Assembly: GCA_016785225.1 (NCBI GenBank) | Contig: JAFBJZ010000918.1 | Location: forward strand, 620,001 to 684,000 | DNA from: Psettodes erumei | Taxonomy: Eukaryota; Chordata; Actinopteri; Pleuronectiformes; Psettodidae | Direction: 5' to 3' | DNA: 64,000 nucleotides | Part shown: positions 12,900 to 26,471 of the stretch, one piece after another | How positions within the stretch are numbered: the first letter of the stretch is position 1 | How the letters are laid out: each line of letters opens with the position of its first letter | Translations under genes and position numbers: made by a program | The notes under the pieces: generated by a model | Told to the model about the DNA's origin: nothing | What the model saw: the letters and a program-made list of their open reading frames with translations, nothing else | Databases searched by the model: none

Positions 12900-15800
12900 T
12901 CAGGAGATGGTGGAGAACTCTTTGAGCAGGACGTCCTGGCTCAGCGTGTTCAGAGAGACATTCTTCCTCACGTTCAGGCTGATGGAGCGCACCTGGAGAC
13001 GGGACGGACGGACAGACAGCGATGAGACTGAGAGGCGGCGGCGACAGTTACCGGTCAGGCGGGTCGGGCGTGACTGAGTTGCATTGTGGGATGCGTGGGA
13101 TTTAACATTGTAGCGGTTACGTTCGGCCATGTTGGGAACTGAAAGAATGGGCCCCCAACTTGGGGGCAGTCCACCAAAATTGGTGGACTCGCCCTTTAAT
13201 GCAGCGAATTGGATCGGTTTGGCAACGCCGCCCGAGACGACCCACAATGCCCGCTGCGTTTCTCACCAGCTCCTTGAAGAAGGCGGCCTCTTTGGGCTGC
13301 TCCGAGTATCTCTCAAACTGGTCCAGGCCGTCCTGCAGTTTGAGGGTCAGCGTGTCGTAGTTGGATCGCACCACCTCCAGCACCTGGTGGGGGGGGGCAG
13401 GGGGTGGAGGGGAAAAAGAGAGAAACTTAACTCGCGCTGCGTCATTTCTGACTCCACCGCACGCAGAGGATCTCACGGTCGCCCGACGCTCAAATATTAA
13501 TTTGCGTTTAATACTTTAGTGCGACAGTTTTGTTCGTGAGCTCGCGTGGAGCGCTGCAGTCGCGTAGCATCGCATCATTCCGGTCGCTCGCCCTCAAATC
13601 CGAGACGGGATTGGTCATTCGGGAAAAGAGCGACGTGATCCGCAACCTGACGGACTTCTCGACATTTTATCTGCTTTGTTTGTGCGGTCCTGAACTTAAG
13701 CTGCTTTTTTGCAGGAGGAGGTGGCTCACTCCGGCACTGGAGGGGCGGGTTGAGAACACAGCGGCGAAGCGACGTCCGGCTGAGATAAGAAGGCCGAGGC
13801 GGTTAACGCCGATTCTGCGTGCCCGCACGCCTGCCAGACCAGCGTTCGGTGGTGAAATAGCCCCCGAACCGGATCTCCCTTTTTTCATCACTTTATTAAC
13901 GTGGTCACGACGCTACGCTTCCCAGCCCCGACACACACACACACACACACACACACGTCCTGCTCTTACCCACAGAAACGTACGGATGTTAACTGGCACT
14001 TTATCTTTTTTGCAGCTGAATCGTCATTTTTAATTTTTTTTAAATTTATCAACAGGGGGGTTAAGAGGAGGAAAACATTCCTTTTTTTCCTCTATAATAA
14101 ATCTGCAGCTCTGCTCGGAGAAGAAGAAAAAAAAAGCTCTGTTGTTTTTATTCAGACCTCTGATGGGGCGTGATGAAAAATTCATACCCGTCTCTCCCTC
14201 TCTCCATCAGCCTCTCTCCTCTCTGTGGAAAACGCAGAGGCAGGTTCGACTTGTAACCTCAACTACGTTGCGTTCAAGGTTGTTTCCTCGCTGGCGGCGA
14301 AGGGGAAAGGGCAGAAAAGGTGACGGGGGGGGGTCACGAGCTTTGACGAACAGATTAGAAGCTAACGAATAAAAGAAGGTAGAATTAAAGCAGAGCCTTT
14401 ATCGTGCGGCTTTCTCTCTCTCCGCTGTCGCGCTTTATTTTGACGAGCGGCCGCGGTGCGTTCGGACTCTCGCGCAGGCCCTTCCCGTGCAGCGCGTGGT
14501 TTTTCTTTCCCGGAGGCCATCCGTCGCCGGGAGAGGGGAAGACGCTCCGGGCGGACCGAGTCGCAGGGACGGAGGAGCGGAGTTTCCGTCGCTTGATTTA
14601 ATACGCACGAGGAGCGAGGGATGGAGGAGGACGGCGGGGAAGCGCGTTCTGCCCCTCTGGTTCCGGTTTGAGTCATTGCCGCCTTTTTTTGTTTTTGTTT
14701 GCCTACATTTAATGAATCCCAAAAGTTTCAAACCCAACTGTCTTGCGCCATTTATAATAATATTGATAACAAGAATGAGCGCCGGCACTGGCGGCGACCG
14801 TTGTCAACATCCACATCTCATTTATTGGCGCATACAAGTGATGAGCAAAAGGGTCGGAAATAAATCTGGCTTTATGTACCCTCAGTGCGACTGATCGATG
14901 AAAAAAAAAAAAAAAAGAAAACCACACGCACAAAAAAAACTTGCTAGGTACTGAGATCTATTGTGCACTAAATCCACAATTGATAGATCTGAGTGAAGTA
15001 TGGAAACTGGTTCCTCTATTATTTTTTTTAATTTGACACTTGAAGCCGATTAGTAACTACTTGGAAACAAGTGAAAGCAGCTCCTTCGTTTGGCAGAAGG
15101 CCGTCATTTACAAAGCAGAGCTCTGGGCTGCCTGTTCGTCAAGTGAATTTAGCGCTCATTGTGACGTCGATAAGTTTGCAGACGATTATCAAAAACCGCA
15201 GCCGCCGCACTGACCGCTACTGATGTTTAACTGAAACGAAGCCGCTTCATCTTGTAAAAAAAAAAAAGTTAACGCCACAGATGCTGGTAGCTCGCCGACA
15301 CCGAAGCTCTGGTTCGCCTTCCCTCTTTGTTGTGAATAAATCTAGCAGATAAAAGCAGAGAGGTAATTGGGGGAGTATAATGACGGAATCCATCACTCTG
15401 TTATCAGCTTGTTAGGGGAAAGAAAAGAAAAGAAAAAAAAAAATCTCCCGGCCGTTTTCCTATCCTCACCAATGTGGCATTCAGGATAAAGTCTTAAACG
15501 GAGCTCAGGACATGCACTTATATGGGCTTCCTTCCGGGGGCCAGACCCCGGGTGTGTGTTTGTTTTTTTTCGTCTCACTCACATTGAAGGAATAACTCCT
15601 GTTGCTTAATGACTCGATTCAATCTGCGTCCCGTCTTTGCGGTGAGACTCGCCCAGCGTGGACAAATTGTCATTATTTCTGCAAGAGTGGCGGCGGACGT
15701 CGGAAACTGAGACGTTTCACTGAGCTTTTAATATATACACAAAAGTTATAATCATAAGTCTCTTTCTTTTTTTTGCTTGGGGTGGTGGGGGGGTGTTTCC

Positions 15801-18800
15801 TTTAAAAGTGCAGTAAAAGGTGAATATTGTGTATGTTTGGCAGAAATGTATAAAAGTTGTTGCACTTCAGTGTCTGCAGAAGTGGCAACAGCCAAAATGC
15901 CTGTCGCTGTAGGTTGTAACTGGCTCAGTGGCAGTGTGCGTTTGTGTGTTTATGTGTTTGTGTTCATCTCCGCCCCCTGGAGCTATAACCACCTCTCGAT
16001 GAACGAGCGCTCCTTCGAACACTTCATAGTGCCGACTGTTTTTTCCGGCGCGCGCCAAAAATAAATTCCTCGGGTTTGCTTTCAAAAACGACGACGGCGG
16101 CGACGGCGTTCCGGTCGAGCTCGGCCCGAACGGCCCCACGGGACGCCGCTGGGGCTCATGCTTTTATCTGCCGGCGGCTTTTAGCACGTGCGCGCGCGCC
16201 ACGCGGTGCGTCGTACCTGCTCCTCCGACAGCTGGGAGATGTGGTTGACGGCGGCGTACGACTCGATCTTGGGGTTGAAGTGGTTGACGATGGCCCTTGA
16301 GGACAAAGAGCAGAAAAAAAAACACTCGTCACCCGAAAGAAGACTGAAAAAAAAAAAAAATCAAGGACAGTACAGTTACGCCGGTGGGGTTCCTTCTCAC
16401 TGGAGGTGCAAACTAATAATACGATAAAAAAAAAACAACAATAATCACGCTGCGAGGGTTTGAAATGACCGCGATCCGTTTCCAATCAAGCGTTTTAAAC
16501 AACAGCGGCCGCAGACGGCCCGTTTAACGCCGCGACTCGTTTCTGCTCATTCCTATTCAGTTCTGTCTCGCTGCCTCGTTCATATCGCGGCTGCACGCCG
16601 GGGGAATCTCAGACGGGAGGAGTCGGAGGCAATCTTTTTTTTTTTTTTTTTTTTCTCCCAGCAAATGAACTGCTCTGTGGCGCAAATGTGAGTTGATGCA
16701 ATAAGCACAGCTGTGAGATGAGAGGGCTTATTTTGTGCTGGGTTAGAGGGAGTAATACATCACATAAATTACAGTGACAAAAATGCAGAGGGTTCTCCGC
16801 GGTGGTAATGCCGCAGCCGCCGCCATGTCTGCGCGGGAAGCCGGCGGGTGAAAGATAGAGTCGACGGGAGGAAAAAATGGAACCGGCCCCTTCGTTTGAG
16901 TTAATTTCCGACACCGTCTCCCTGGGTTCATTCGGTTTCTCCGCGGCGTTCTCCCAGACGTTACTCTTTCGGTCTCCCCTCTCCCCGCCCCTCAGCCCCC
17001 GCGGCTGCTCGTCGACTCCGCCAGGGGACCGGCTGTGTCGCCGAATCCGAGGGGGAGCGTCCCCCGTTCGTTCGCGTTGCCCTCGGGGGGGGTGGGGCCT
17101 CCGGGGCCAGGGTGACCTCGGAGGATCATCTCCTCAGAGAGAGGATGGAGGGATTACGTGGATTGGGAAAACGTCGGGATGGGCGGCGAAATACGGCGTG
17201 CGCGCGGACGTGGGCGGGGGGTGAAGCCGATAAAGGCTAAAAAAAGAAAACGTTCGTCCCTCGGGGACGGAGAAGACAAATTACAGTCCCAAAGACTTAA
17301 CTTCAGTCACTTCATTTTGACCTTCCTCCGTCCTTCCAGTGAGACGCGACCCTTTTCTCCCTCTCAGCGTACGACAGTTTGCGTGTGGTTGTGCGTGTGT
17401 GTGTTTTTTTTACCGAACGTTGACGAGGGCGTGCGTGACCTTGCTGGCCGCCTCCTTCCACTGGCCCGTGTTGGTCGACACTCTCAAAACTGGAAGGCAG
17501 ACGGCGAGAGAGACAAAACGGAGTCAATCTGCGATAAATACGCGGATTATTTCTGAGTGAATCGGGACAAAAACTGCAGCGGCCGCCCGGACGTACCCAT
17601 ACAGTAGAGGTTGTCGAAGACCTGGTGCATCCGCACGATTTCGTAGTACAGCTCGTCGTAGCTGTTGGATGTGGGCAGGAACGTGTCGCCGTACGTTATG
17701 AACATGTTGAACAGGTTCACTACCTGGATGAGGAGACGCCGCGTTAAGTGGGGAACGCGCCTCTCAAAACAGATCGCGCCCAGCAGGAGACAAACAAACT
17801 CAAAATAGGCGCTCTACAGGGAAATTACGCCGATGAGCCGCAACGCTAAAACAGGTTTTAAAAAAAACAATCACATTCATTTAAACTGTGCAATCTCAGA
17901 CAAACGCAAAGCTCTTGGCGACAGGAAGCACAAAGCGCAACGAAACGGCGTTTGTGCGAGCGCGCGGCGTGTCTCACCATCAAGGCCAGATGAAAGATGT
18001 TGTGCTTGGCCAGCAGCGTGGTCTCGTTCGACAGCAGGAACTTCAGCAGGTTGATGAGGGCTGCGTGGGTGGGGGGGTGGGGGGTGAGAGAAAACGCTCG
18101 CATTAATGAAATAATCTGGAGCGCCGCGTGGTCTGAGGCGTGCGGCGGCGGTCGGCATCCCTCGGCGTGCATCTTTATTAAGGGAGATAATGGAAGCACG
18201 GGAGGGAGGTGGGCGTTCGCCGCCACATCAAGTCCTTTCGCGAGCTTTTTATGGAGGAAAACAAAACCGGTGAGAAGGAGCAAAGGGGAAGAAGATAAAC
18301 GCATCTATTTCTTTAATTTGCCTCATTCTTTTTCTGTCTCTCTCTCTCTGCAGTCTTATTTCATGCTACGCTATTATCACCACCAGGAGGAGAGAGGGTC
18401 GGCGGCGTTCGGGGAATTAAGCAGATTATTGGACTGATTAGAGAAATCTGCATCCTGATGAGACGCACGCGCGACGGGACCGTTACGAGCCGAAATGCGA
18501 CGCCGCCGGTGCTTTGACCGCTTGGGCCGGACGGCGCCGCCTTCGGAGACTCGTTACCCAGACGCGATGACGCGAGGTGCGTTTCCACAGCGGCGGGCCC
18601 CGTCCGCGATCGAAAAGGAATCGCTTCCTTTTTTTGTTGTTGTTTGTTTTTTTGCAGAGAACAGCAACTGTTTACTCAGCTCCTGAGCTGAGTTTGCAAA
18701 GATCTGTTTTTTTTTTAAGTTTTTCAAAATCAGTTACAGTAACAGTTAATCCTCATTTGACGAAACTGAAACGAGAGAGGAAGCGAGCGCGCCTCTACCT

Positions 18801-21800
18801 GACCAGAGCTCCCTCCAGGTGTAGTGTAACCGGATCCTGCACTTCTTCTGGTAGCACAGGAGCTTGTGGATGATCTGCACGCAGCGCCTGCACGGGGAGA
18901 GAAAGGCACGAGAGGAGAGAGCGGTTGACGACGCTGGACCGAGCACGGCGGAGACGGCGGCCATTTTTGTGCGTGTGAACAAAAAAAAAAAAAAAAAGCA
19001 TGTGCGCTCTCACAAGTATAAGTCCATGGGGAAGTCCTTCATCATGTGCGTGACGACAAATTCCACCATCAGGTCTGCGCCAAGGAAACATTGCAGAAAA
19101 GAAACTGGACATTAGAAATGCCTTCATTCCTCGTCTTTCAAGTAAAAACATCTGGTTGCCGGGAGACGGATCAGAAACCACGGGTATCGACGGTTCCTCC
19201 TACCTAGAACAGCGCACACCAGCGGCCGTGAGGGGATGTTCTTGTCCGCTGCCTTTTTTCTGTGCCTCATGGGCTGAAAGAGACGCCGGGGGTTCACTAC
19301 CGACTCTGCATTTGAATCACCATCGTTTGATTGCAATAACCTCCCACCCCCCCCCTCGAAACTCACCATTCTGTGGAGGTTGACCCGGAAGTTCATGTTG
19401 TCGTCGTGAAGGAAGGCGTCAGCGTACTGGTCCTGCGACGGCACAGAGGCGGGATTGAGAACCCAGACTGTGTCAGAGATAAATCGGACTGTCGGAGGGA
19501 CAGGGGTGGGGGTGGGGGGTGAGGGCGGGGTGTTTGTACCTCAGCTATGCAGGTGAGGATGATCAGGCACAGTCTGGCGCTGTTGAGTCGATGCTCATCT
19601 GAAAACCAGGAAAGAGAAAAATAAACAAACACAGAAAAAGGACGCGGGAGCACTGCAGGGGAGAGACGGGTGACGGGTGGGGGTGGTGGGGGTCCGTTTA
19701 CCTTTCGTATCCTGCATCACAATGGAGGCGTACTTGAGGAAGGTGATGAGGAGGTTGCTGGTCTGCAGGTTGGGGTCCAGAGGCAGCTCTGGGTTGTTCA
19801 TCACTACACAGCAAACAAAGCGTCAATCAGATCAAAACGGCCGCTGCGCTCCAGGGCTCGTGCCAATATTATTTCCCTCAACCTCAAAAAAAGAAAAAAG
19901 AAAATCTCAGTCCTCGTGCGACGTACGGCGCACGTTCATGGATAAATGATGAGCCGGTCGTTTCGATCTACCCTTCAGAACTTCGTCTCGTGCCGGGGGG
20001 AAAAAAAAGGTTTCACACTGTCAGGAAACATCGCGCGGGGCAGAGCTGCGGAAGGAGGAGGTATATTCCTGACATGCGATCGCGTGCGCGTCTGAGCGGA
20101 GGCCCGTCCCGCTCCCGTGACATGACATCACACGCGCATGAAACACTGGTCTGAATTTTGAAGCTGGGGGTTAATATTTTATGTGGAAAATGGGCCGGTC
20201 GGAGTTGGAAAGGCGCACCTTCCAACAGATACGGCACGCGCATGTCTGCTTGCTTCCGAACGCGCCGGCAGCAACGCACACCTGCCGCGCAAGCTGAAGT
20301 GACGGGCGTGCGCTCGGGCTCCGGGATCATGCGGTAAATTTCTTATTAAACTGTAATAAACACGCGTTCGGGTTTTTTTCTTTTCTTCTGAGCATGAGCA
20401 ACTCGCTTGCTTTCAGATACAACTTTTTTTAAAAAAAACAAACCGGTGAATATTTGAATAGGTTGCCGGCGTGGCCGCGTGCGCGTGTTCTGGCGGCGAA
20501 TGAGAGTTGGGGAGGAGAGTCATCAAAAATGCATGGAAGAACACTACTGCGATCAAATGCGAACGGCGAAAAAGCGGCGACGACCCACGTTCGCGAAGAA
20601 GTTTCAGAAAGCCTCGGCTTGCTTTTCTTCCGACCTCTCAGGCGGATGGCGCCACTTTGGGATCTGAGGTGGAAGTTTGGACACGTGCGGATGAACGGCC
20701 CGAGCTCGAGGTCGTAGCCAGTCTCAACTGATCGCTGAAAACGTTCCGCGCAAACGAGACGTTTAAACCAAAAACGATGATCTCACGGGCATCGCCCTGG
20801 CGACTAGGGGGAACGAGGCCGGCGGCGTGGCTGACGGAGCTTTTGTTCTCTGCCCTCATCTCTAGCGCATCCGCTCAAACCCGCTCTTTCGCAGGCTAAA
20901 CCGCGAGCTTTCGCCGCGATCCGGAATTTCCCGTGGCCTCCGCCCTCCGGCTTCACCTCCGTTCCTCCCTGCCGCGCGAGACGTAGCGCCCCCGGAGGCC
21001 GACGCGAGAGGGACGCTCGTCCCCCCGTCTGTCCGAGACGAACGAGCGAGGCTTACTGTCGAGGGAGGGCGGCGTGGTGCCGAGCGGCGTCGTCGGCGTC
21101 GTCGGGGTAGGGGTGGCGGGTGTCGCCGAGATGTCGATCTCAGGGTGGCTCTGGTGTAAGGGGAAGAAAGAGAAACATGCGTGTGAGACGCCATTAATAC
21201 TGAACGACTTCCGCTTGTTGATCCCAGCATGTGGAGCGGGATGCTAACAGCACCTGACCTGCCTTCCTTATTAAGTTAGCTATTCATCAGAGTCGCCGTG
21301 AGGATCGGGGGAGGGGATCAATAAACAGATCGGGCCGTTTGGCAGTTGACTTCCTGTCTTCATTTTTTGTCAATTTCACACCTGCAGACGCCACGACCGG
21401 CAGCAGATCAGGGGGAGAGAGCACAGAGTGCTTTCTTCTTTTTTTTTTTTTTTTCAAGAATTAAAAAAGCTTTTAGAAAAATGTGCCTAGTGAGTGCCTT
21501 TTTGGCCGGTGCGCCATTTTCATTTTTTTCAGACTACAAGGAACTTCGGCAAGTCTGCAAACTCTCGTAATATCGGGAAAAAACCCCATAAATCTCTTCT
21601 GAGCAACAACAAAAAAAAAGAAGACATTTTCACTTTCTGTTCGGTGACAATGCGTGTTGCAATAAAAGCGATGAAAGCTGTGAAGGGGAAAATTAGCTGC
21701 GGCTGGGCTCCGGTCCACGTTTTCTTTTTCATTTTTTTTTTTTTTAAACATTAAAAACAGGTGAGCACGCACGTCCGCCGGGAGCATAAAAAAAAAAAGT

Positions 21801-24800
21801 ACCTGCGCTAATACGGTGATGAAGTTGCGGTTGAGGTGCACGGCCTCGTACAGCGCCAGCAGGATGGCCTCGTTCGTCCTTGAGGTGAAAGAGAGAGGTC
21901 GGCGGTTAGAGGAACGTCTCCCAATCAGCGCACGGCATCAGGCCGAGCGGGGGGAAGAAGAAGAAGAAGAAGAAAAAAAAAAAGCTCTGGGCTTGGATCC
22001 AGTCGAGCTCAAGGAGCGAGTGAAGGGCCGGTCTGCTGTTAAAAGTTTATGAACAATCACTTCGTGCGTCAGCGAAGTCACTTTTTTTTTTTTTTTTTAA
22101 TTTTCTGCGTCATTAACTCCAGCATAATGTGCGCACCTACTGATAAATGACATGCAGAATGTCTTTACATTCAATTTTAATGTTGATAAATGTACCAAGA
22201 TTAACAACGAACAACAACAGTAAGTAAGATACAAATAATGGACTGTGTTTTTTTTTATTTTTAACATCACCTCCCTCTTTTTTGTTTTTTTTTTCCCTGA
22301 AGAAGTGGATCAGGGCAGCGATCGGTAACCAACGTCTGAGTGAAAAACGCGAGAAGGGTGGGCACGGGCGTGAGAGTCGCTTTTCTCGCGCTGCCGCGTG
22401 GCCTCCATCGGCGCATGCGAATGACGAAGCCACGCCCCGAGCCTAAGTGCTCGCCGCGGCACTCCTCAACTGAACCCTTTTCCTCGCAGGAACCTGACAC
22501 GAGGAGAAAACGCACCAAGAGCGCGGGGAGCGACGGGCGAGAACTTTAAATCACTTACTGCACGGAGAGTTTCTCGTCAGCGTCTGCTATAAACATGCTG
22601 CCCACCTGCGGATATAGGAAGGATTAAAAAAAAAAAGAAAAAAAAAGAAAACAGTAAGTCCCCGTACATGGCGGCATGTCAAACTCCTCAAACACAAAAC
22701 GGCGAGGAGACGTTACTGTATCTTCTCAGAGCTGGAGATGAGATCTTACCATGCTAGTCAGCGTCGAGAAGAAGCCACCCTGGTTCTCCTCCTCCTTGTC
22801 TTTGTACTGCCTGAAAGACAGAGACGGAGTGGGCGCCACGCAGGAAGTCACGAAGGAGGTGAAGAGCGGACGGGGCAGAGACGTGCGCTTTGGCTCGTCA
22901 CGTCACGCACGCCTTTATTTGCCTAACATCTCTGTCCCCTCCCTGTAATTTATTATCTGCGGAGCGTTCCGCTTATACGAAAAAAAACAAAAAAAAACAG
23001 AGGCGCCATCCATCACGCCGATGCGTCTTGTCCGCGCGCGCGGACGGACGAGGCCCTCTTCACAAACAGCGTTTTAATTTCCAAACCTCGCCTCATCCGA
23101 AAAACATCAGCGACTGCCAAAAGGAAGCCGTCAGATATAAATAACTGAAAGAGTAAAGAGCCCGTTTCTTTCCAGGAGAATAGAAATAGAACATTTGCGG
23201 GAGACATCAAACTAAAACTGCTGACGCTGGCGCGCCATGCGGCGGATCATTAAAAACACTTTCTTTTTTTTTTTTTGACGCGTGGACACTTTTAGATCTC
23301 ACCTGTTATATTCCGTCAGCGCTTGGTGGACCACCATGCCCATTCCCTGGGAAAAGCAAACACCCAGTGCGTCAGTCGAACGTCTGGCGACGCGCTCGGC
23401 CCGGTGGCCGGCTCCACGTCACGCTGCAGGCGAGACGCCGCGGCGAGCGGCGAGGGTACTCACATCTAGCGTGGGCTCGTCGTCCACGATGGAGAGCTTC
23501 ACAATGTACGGATTCACCGACTGACGGGGGAAGCAGAGACGCGTGTTACACGTTTTGACACTCAATCGATCTTTTTTTTTCCTTTCCTTCCTTCCTTCCT
23601 TCCCTTTTACGAGCGCGAATGCAAAGAGGGCTGCTCGCGTTTGCTGCCTGCAACGATCGGTTTAAGGGTGTATCCAAAAAAAAAAAAAAAGTCACCGCTC
23701 ATGCTTTTCTTTTCTCTCTCCACCATCCCACGCCGTCACCCTGGCCCCTTTTGGGAAATAACTTTTGGGCGGCGAAATGGAAGCGGCGCGCCGCCGCTAA
23801 AATGTGGGACAAGTGGCCCTCTGATACCTGACACGACCGAAATCAAAGCCTTTCGGACGTGTAGGCGTCGTATGCGGCACATATATCAGAGGAGAATCCC
23901 AGCGGAGGTCGGGTGGGGTGGGGGGGTGGGGGTAGCCAGTCTCCGTGAAGCCCTGCTTTGCACCGCCTGGCGATTTCTGCTCATTGTTCCTCCCGTCCGC
24001 CGTATAATCAAGAAAAACAAGCGTGGGCGCAGGTCAGCGTATGCGCGCGATGCACACCTCGTATTTCCTGTAGTTGACCAAGAGGGCGAGGAGGACCACA
24101 GCGTCGTAACCATGCTGCCCTCTGCTGGAGACGTCTGAAAGAATCTGAGGGAGAGCAGAGAACATTTGAGGCAAAGATGTTTAAAAAAAAAAAAAAAACA
24201 AACAAACGTTAAAAAGATGCCATTAATACGTCGGACGCGCTAAACGCTTACTTGCAGAATGGCTTCAAAGATGCTGTTGATCATCACATATTCCAGAATG
24301 GTGTTCTGACTGATGTTGTCCGTTACCTGCGGACACATTTTCACACAGCTGAGCGTGTTTCGAGGAGAACGACGAGCGTTTCCCCCCCAGAAGCCTCGTC
24401 GCCGCGTCACGATGCGCCCCGTCTCACCGTCACCAGACACAGCAGCAGCTTGAGACAAAGGCTCTTCAGGCTCTCGGAGCCGTCCCCGCACAGAAGGCTG
24501 TCCAGTCTCTCCATCAGGTCCTGCGGGAGAGCGCAGAGGCCAGAAAATGGCGTGAATGGATACAAAATAAAGCTTTGACGGGCTTTTCCACAACCCCTGC
24601 GCGGTTAACCTCGTTCACGCCCCCACCCCCTCCCCGTCTCAGTGCGATTTGCCAAAATACCTTCATCCTCTGCTCGGCCTTGTCGAACCCCATGAGCATG
24701 TTGATGATGTCGAAGCCGGACGCCGACTTGTTCTTCTGATGAACCCCTCGGAAGAGGGCGCACAGAGTCTGGGGAGGGGAGGGACTCCAATTACGCTCGA

Positions 24801-25084
24801 CACCAGCGGAGCGTTTGTGCGACCCCGGTCTACCCGTCACGCTTGTGTTTCAGCCCCCCATCTCGTCGGTGCGTCCGACGAGATGGGGGGGGGCAACCCT
24901 CCCTCGCTGTGGTTACCTGCAGGGCGTTCACCACTTTGATCTGGTGCTCCTCTCCCAGCGCCTGAACACAGTGGTGGAACAGGGAGTTGATGTTGTCTTG
25001 AACGCGCTGGACCTCTTCGCCATCCACGCTCTCCAACTTCGACTCGAGGTACTCCAGGTTCACCTGGGACAGGGTGGAGGTGCA

Positions 25085-25126
<42 letters not shown>

Positions 25127-25504
25127 AGAGGATAACTAGAGGACACGTCCTGTTAACTGTTGCACGGCGGCCTACTGATACATCTCAGTTGGGTTTACTG
25201 TTTCCACAGCCGCAACTTCACGGCATTATAAAGTTATTTTCTCTTTGCCGTACCTTCATGAGAAACAGCTCGTCCCAGAAGCGAGGGTTGTTTTTGGACG
25301 GGTCCTCTTTCTGAAACGGCGGCAGACGGGTCACGGTTAGCACTTGAACACGGACATGCGTCCCGCGACCTTCTCCGCTGACCTCTCCGCCATTCCACTC
25401 ACCGCGAAAATCTCATCGTACATCAGCACCACCTTCTCCTTCAAGGGTTTCTTCGAGGACGACGTCCTCCTCAGCAGCCCCGCCTTCTTCTCCACCTGAG
25501 ACAT
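12900..25504 (-). CDS. armh3: Armadillo-like helical domain-containing protein 3 (C10orf76), complete
   Basis: 25 coding exons join in phase, written high to low: 25504-25403, 25310-25254, 25063-24917, 24768-24661, 24520-24428, 24326-24252, 24144-24058, 23520-23464, 23346-23303, 22810-22750, 22605-22559, 21878-21803, 21150-21057, 19803-19702, 19598-19540, 19432-19367, 19273-19204, 19074-19014, 18887-18799, 18060-17978, 17723-17597, 17489-17414, 16295-16217, 13383-13267, 12992-12900. The sum is 2070 nt (689 residues plus stop), the length I recall for human ARMH3. ARMH3 is a cytosolic/Golgi protein that binds PI4KB and supports Golgi PI4P production and GBF1 function (family knowledge). Seen here: [14 protein letters not shown]-terminus, an all-helical body, a Thr/Pro-rich linker at about 319-349, the conserved C-terminal domain from about 440 on, and the terminal LLKEFSTIS. 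No missing exon or frame break was found. Confidence 0.96.
13151..13194. repeat. Cluster of short palindromes in the last-but-one armh3 intron region
   Basis: GCCCCCAA-C-TTGGGGGC (13151-13167) is followed directly by AGTCCACCAA-AA-TTGGTGGACT (13168-13189). Allowing one bulged base, the second stem extends to pair 13164-13167 with 13191-13194. It lies between the last two coding exons of armh3. Confidence 0.85.
13384..16216 (-). other. armh3: armh3 intron (2.8 kb) with no supported gene
   Basis: GC-rich and A/T-rich blocks alternate, with an AC run at about 13931-13954 and several A or T homopolymers. No family-like coding segment was found on either strand. Confidence 0.6.
24854..24890. other. 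Perfect 16-bp hairpin in an armh3 intron
   Basis: Left arm CCCCCCATCTCGTCGG (24854-24869), five-base loop TGCGT, right arm CCGACGAGATGGGGGG (24875-24890). Every base of the 16-bp stem pairs. It lies between armh3 exons 3 and 4, outside coding sequence. Confidence 0.9.
25089..25125. repeat. (GA)n microsatellite
   Basis: About 18 GA units, just upstream of the acceptor of armh3 coding exon 3. Confidence 0.95.
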
Positions 25505-25512
25505 GACTAAGT
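25505..25512 (-). other. armh3: armh3 5' UTR part of first coding exon
   Basis: Eight bases lie between a CTTCAG acceptor and the ATG, so the leader is spliced and at least one upstream non-coding exon exists. The eight bases contain a TAG two bases ahead of the ATG. Confidence 0.8.
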
Positions 25513-25907
25513 CTGAAGACAAGAGCACAAGGGGCGAGATGAGGGTGTGAACAATGAGAAGCTCCCAGATTTCTTTGGCAAAAGTCAGCGGATTATTATT
25601 GAAGGGTAAGGCCGGTGATATTCCACACGCTTGGATCAAATGCAATGAAAAGACCAAAACAGACAATGTGTTGGTCTCCAACCCCCGGCCGTCTGGGCAT
25701 CTCAATTTCAAGCCCATTCATCCCTGACGATGCGCATGTCTGCGAACAAGTCAAGAATATATTCTTGCTGTATCCTTTTTTTCCTCGAAAAGATGGGCAA
25801 TGTGGGAGCAATCACCCAGCAGTAAAGAGTTCGTCAGGAGCTGTTCAGCCATGGATTCGGCGCAAGGCAGGGCGGCGTAAATGGAATTTACTCAAACTAA
25901 AAAGAGG

Positions 25908-25908
<1 letters not shown>

Positions 25909-25972
<64 letters not shown>
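25909..25972. repeat. (TG)n microsatellite
   Basis: About 32 uninterrupted TG units in the armh3 5' UTR intron. A short (ACAG)n run follows at about 26035-26060. Confidence 0.95.
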
Positions 25973-25974
<2 letters not shown>

Positions 25975-26163
25975 GGACACTGGACACATTAACTTCAGCC
26001 CCGTATAGTCTGTCGAGCCACTGTGCCAGTACACACAGACAGACAGACAGACAGACAGACGCTCCTGTCATGATGATGGCTCCTAAATGAAATTCAGCTC
26101 CCTTTTAAAACAAAAAAAATAAATCACCTGACTGTGACTGACTAGGTCACCCACATCCGTCAC

Positions 26164-26214
26164 CTGCTGATCTGCTTGCATCCGTTCCTGTTTCACTGCC
26201 TTCTTTCGCTCACA
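26164..26214 (-). other. Possible second armh3 5' UTR exon (51 nt)
   Basis: A 51-base segment is bounded by a good acceptor (CTCTTTCAG) and a donor (CAGCAG then GTGACG) on the minus strand, between the candidate first exon and the first coding exon. It has no stop in one frame. There is no conservation evidence, and it may be a chance pair of splice-like sites. Confidence 0.2.
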
Positions 26215-26471
26215 CTGAAAGAGGGGCACCGTGTTGACACAGAGGAGTACGCGGTGTTTGTAGTCTGGAAACACTTACGTTCAAAGCGACGTGATTAAAA
26301 AAATGAAGGCAAACCTTTAGGTTACCTTAGCAAAGAAACCTCCGGTAAACAACGCGGGTTGCGTAATGTGCGTGGATCGTTTCGTCGGTTCGCTAAAGCG
26401 CCATGAGGTTTGCTCGATAAAAAATAATTACCGGCTGACATTTGCTAAAAACTGATGACATGATATAAGCC

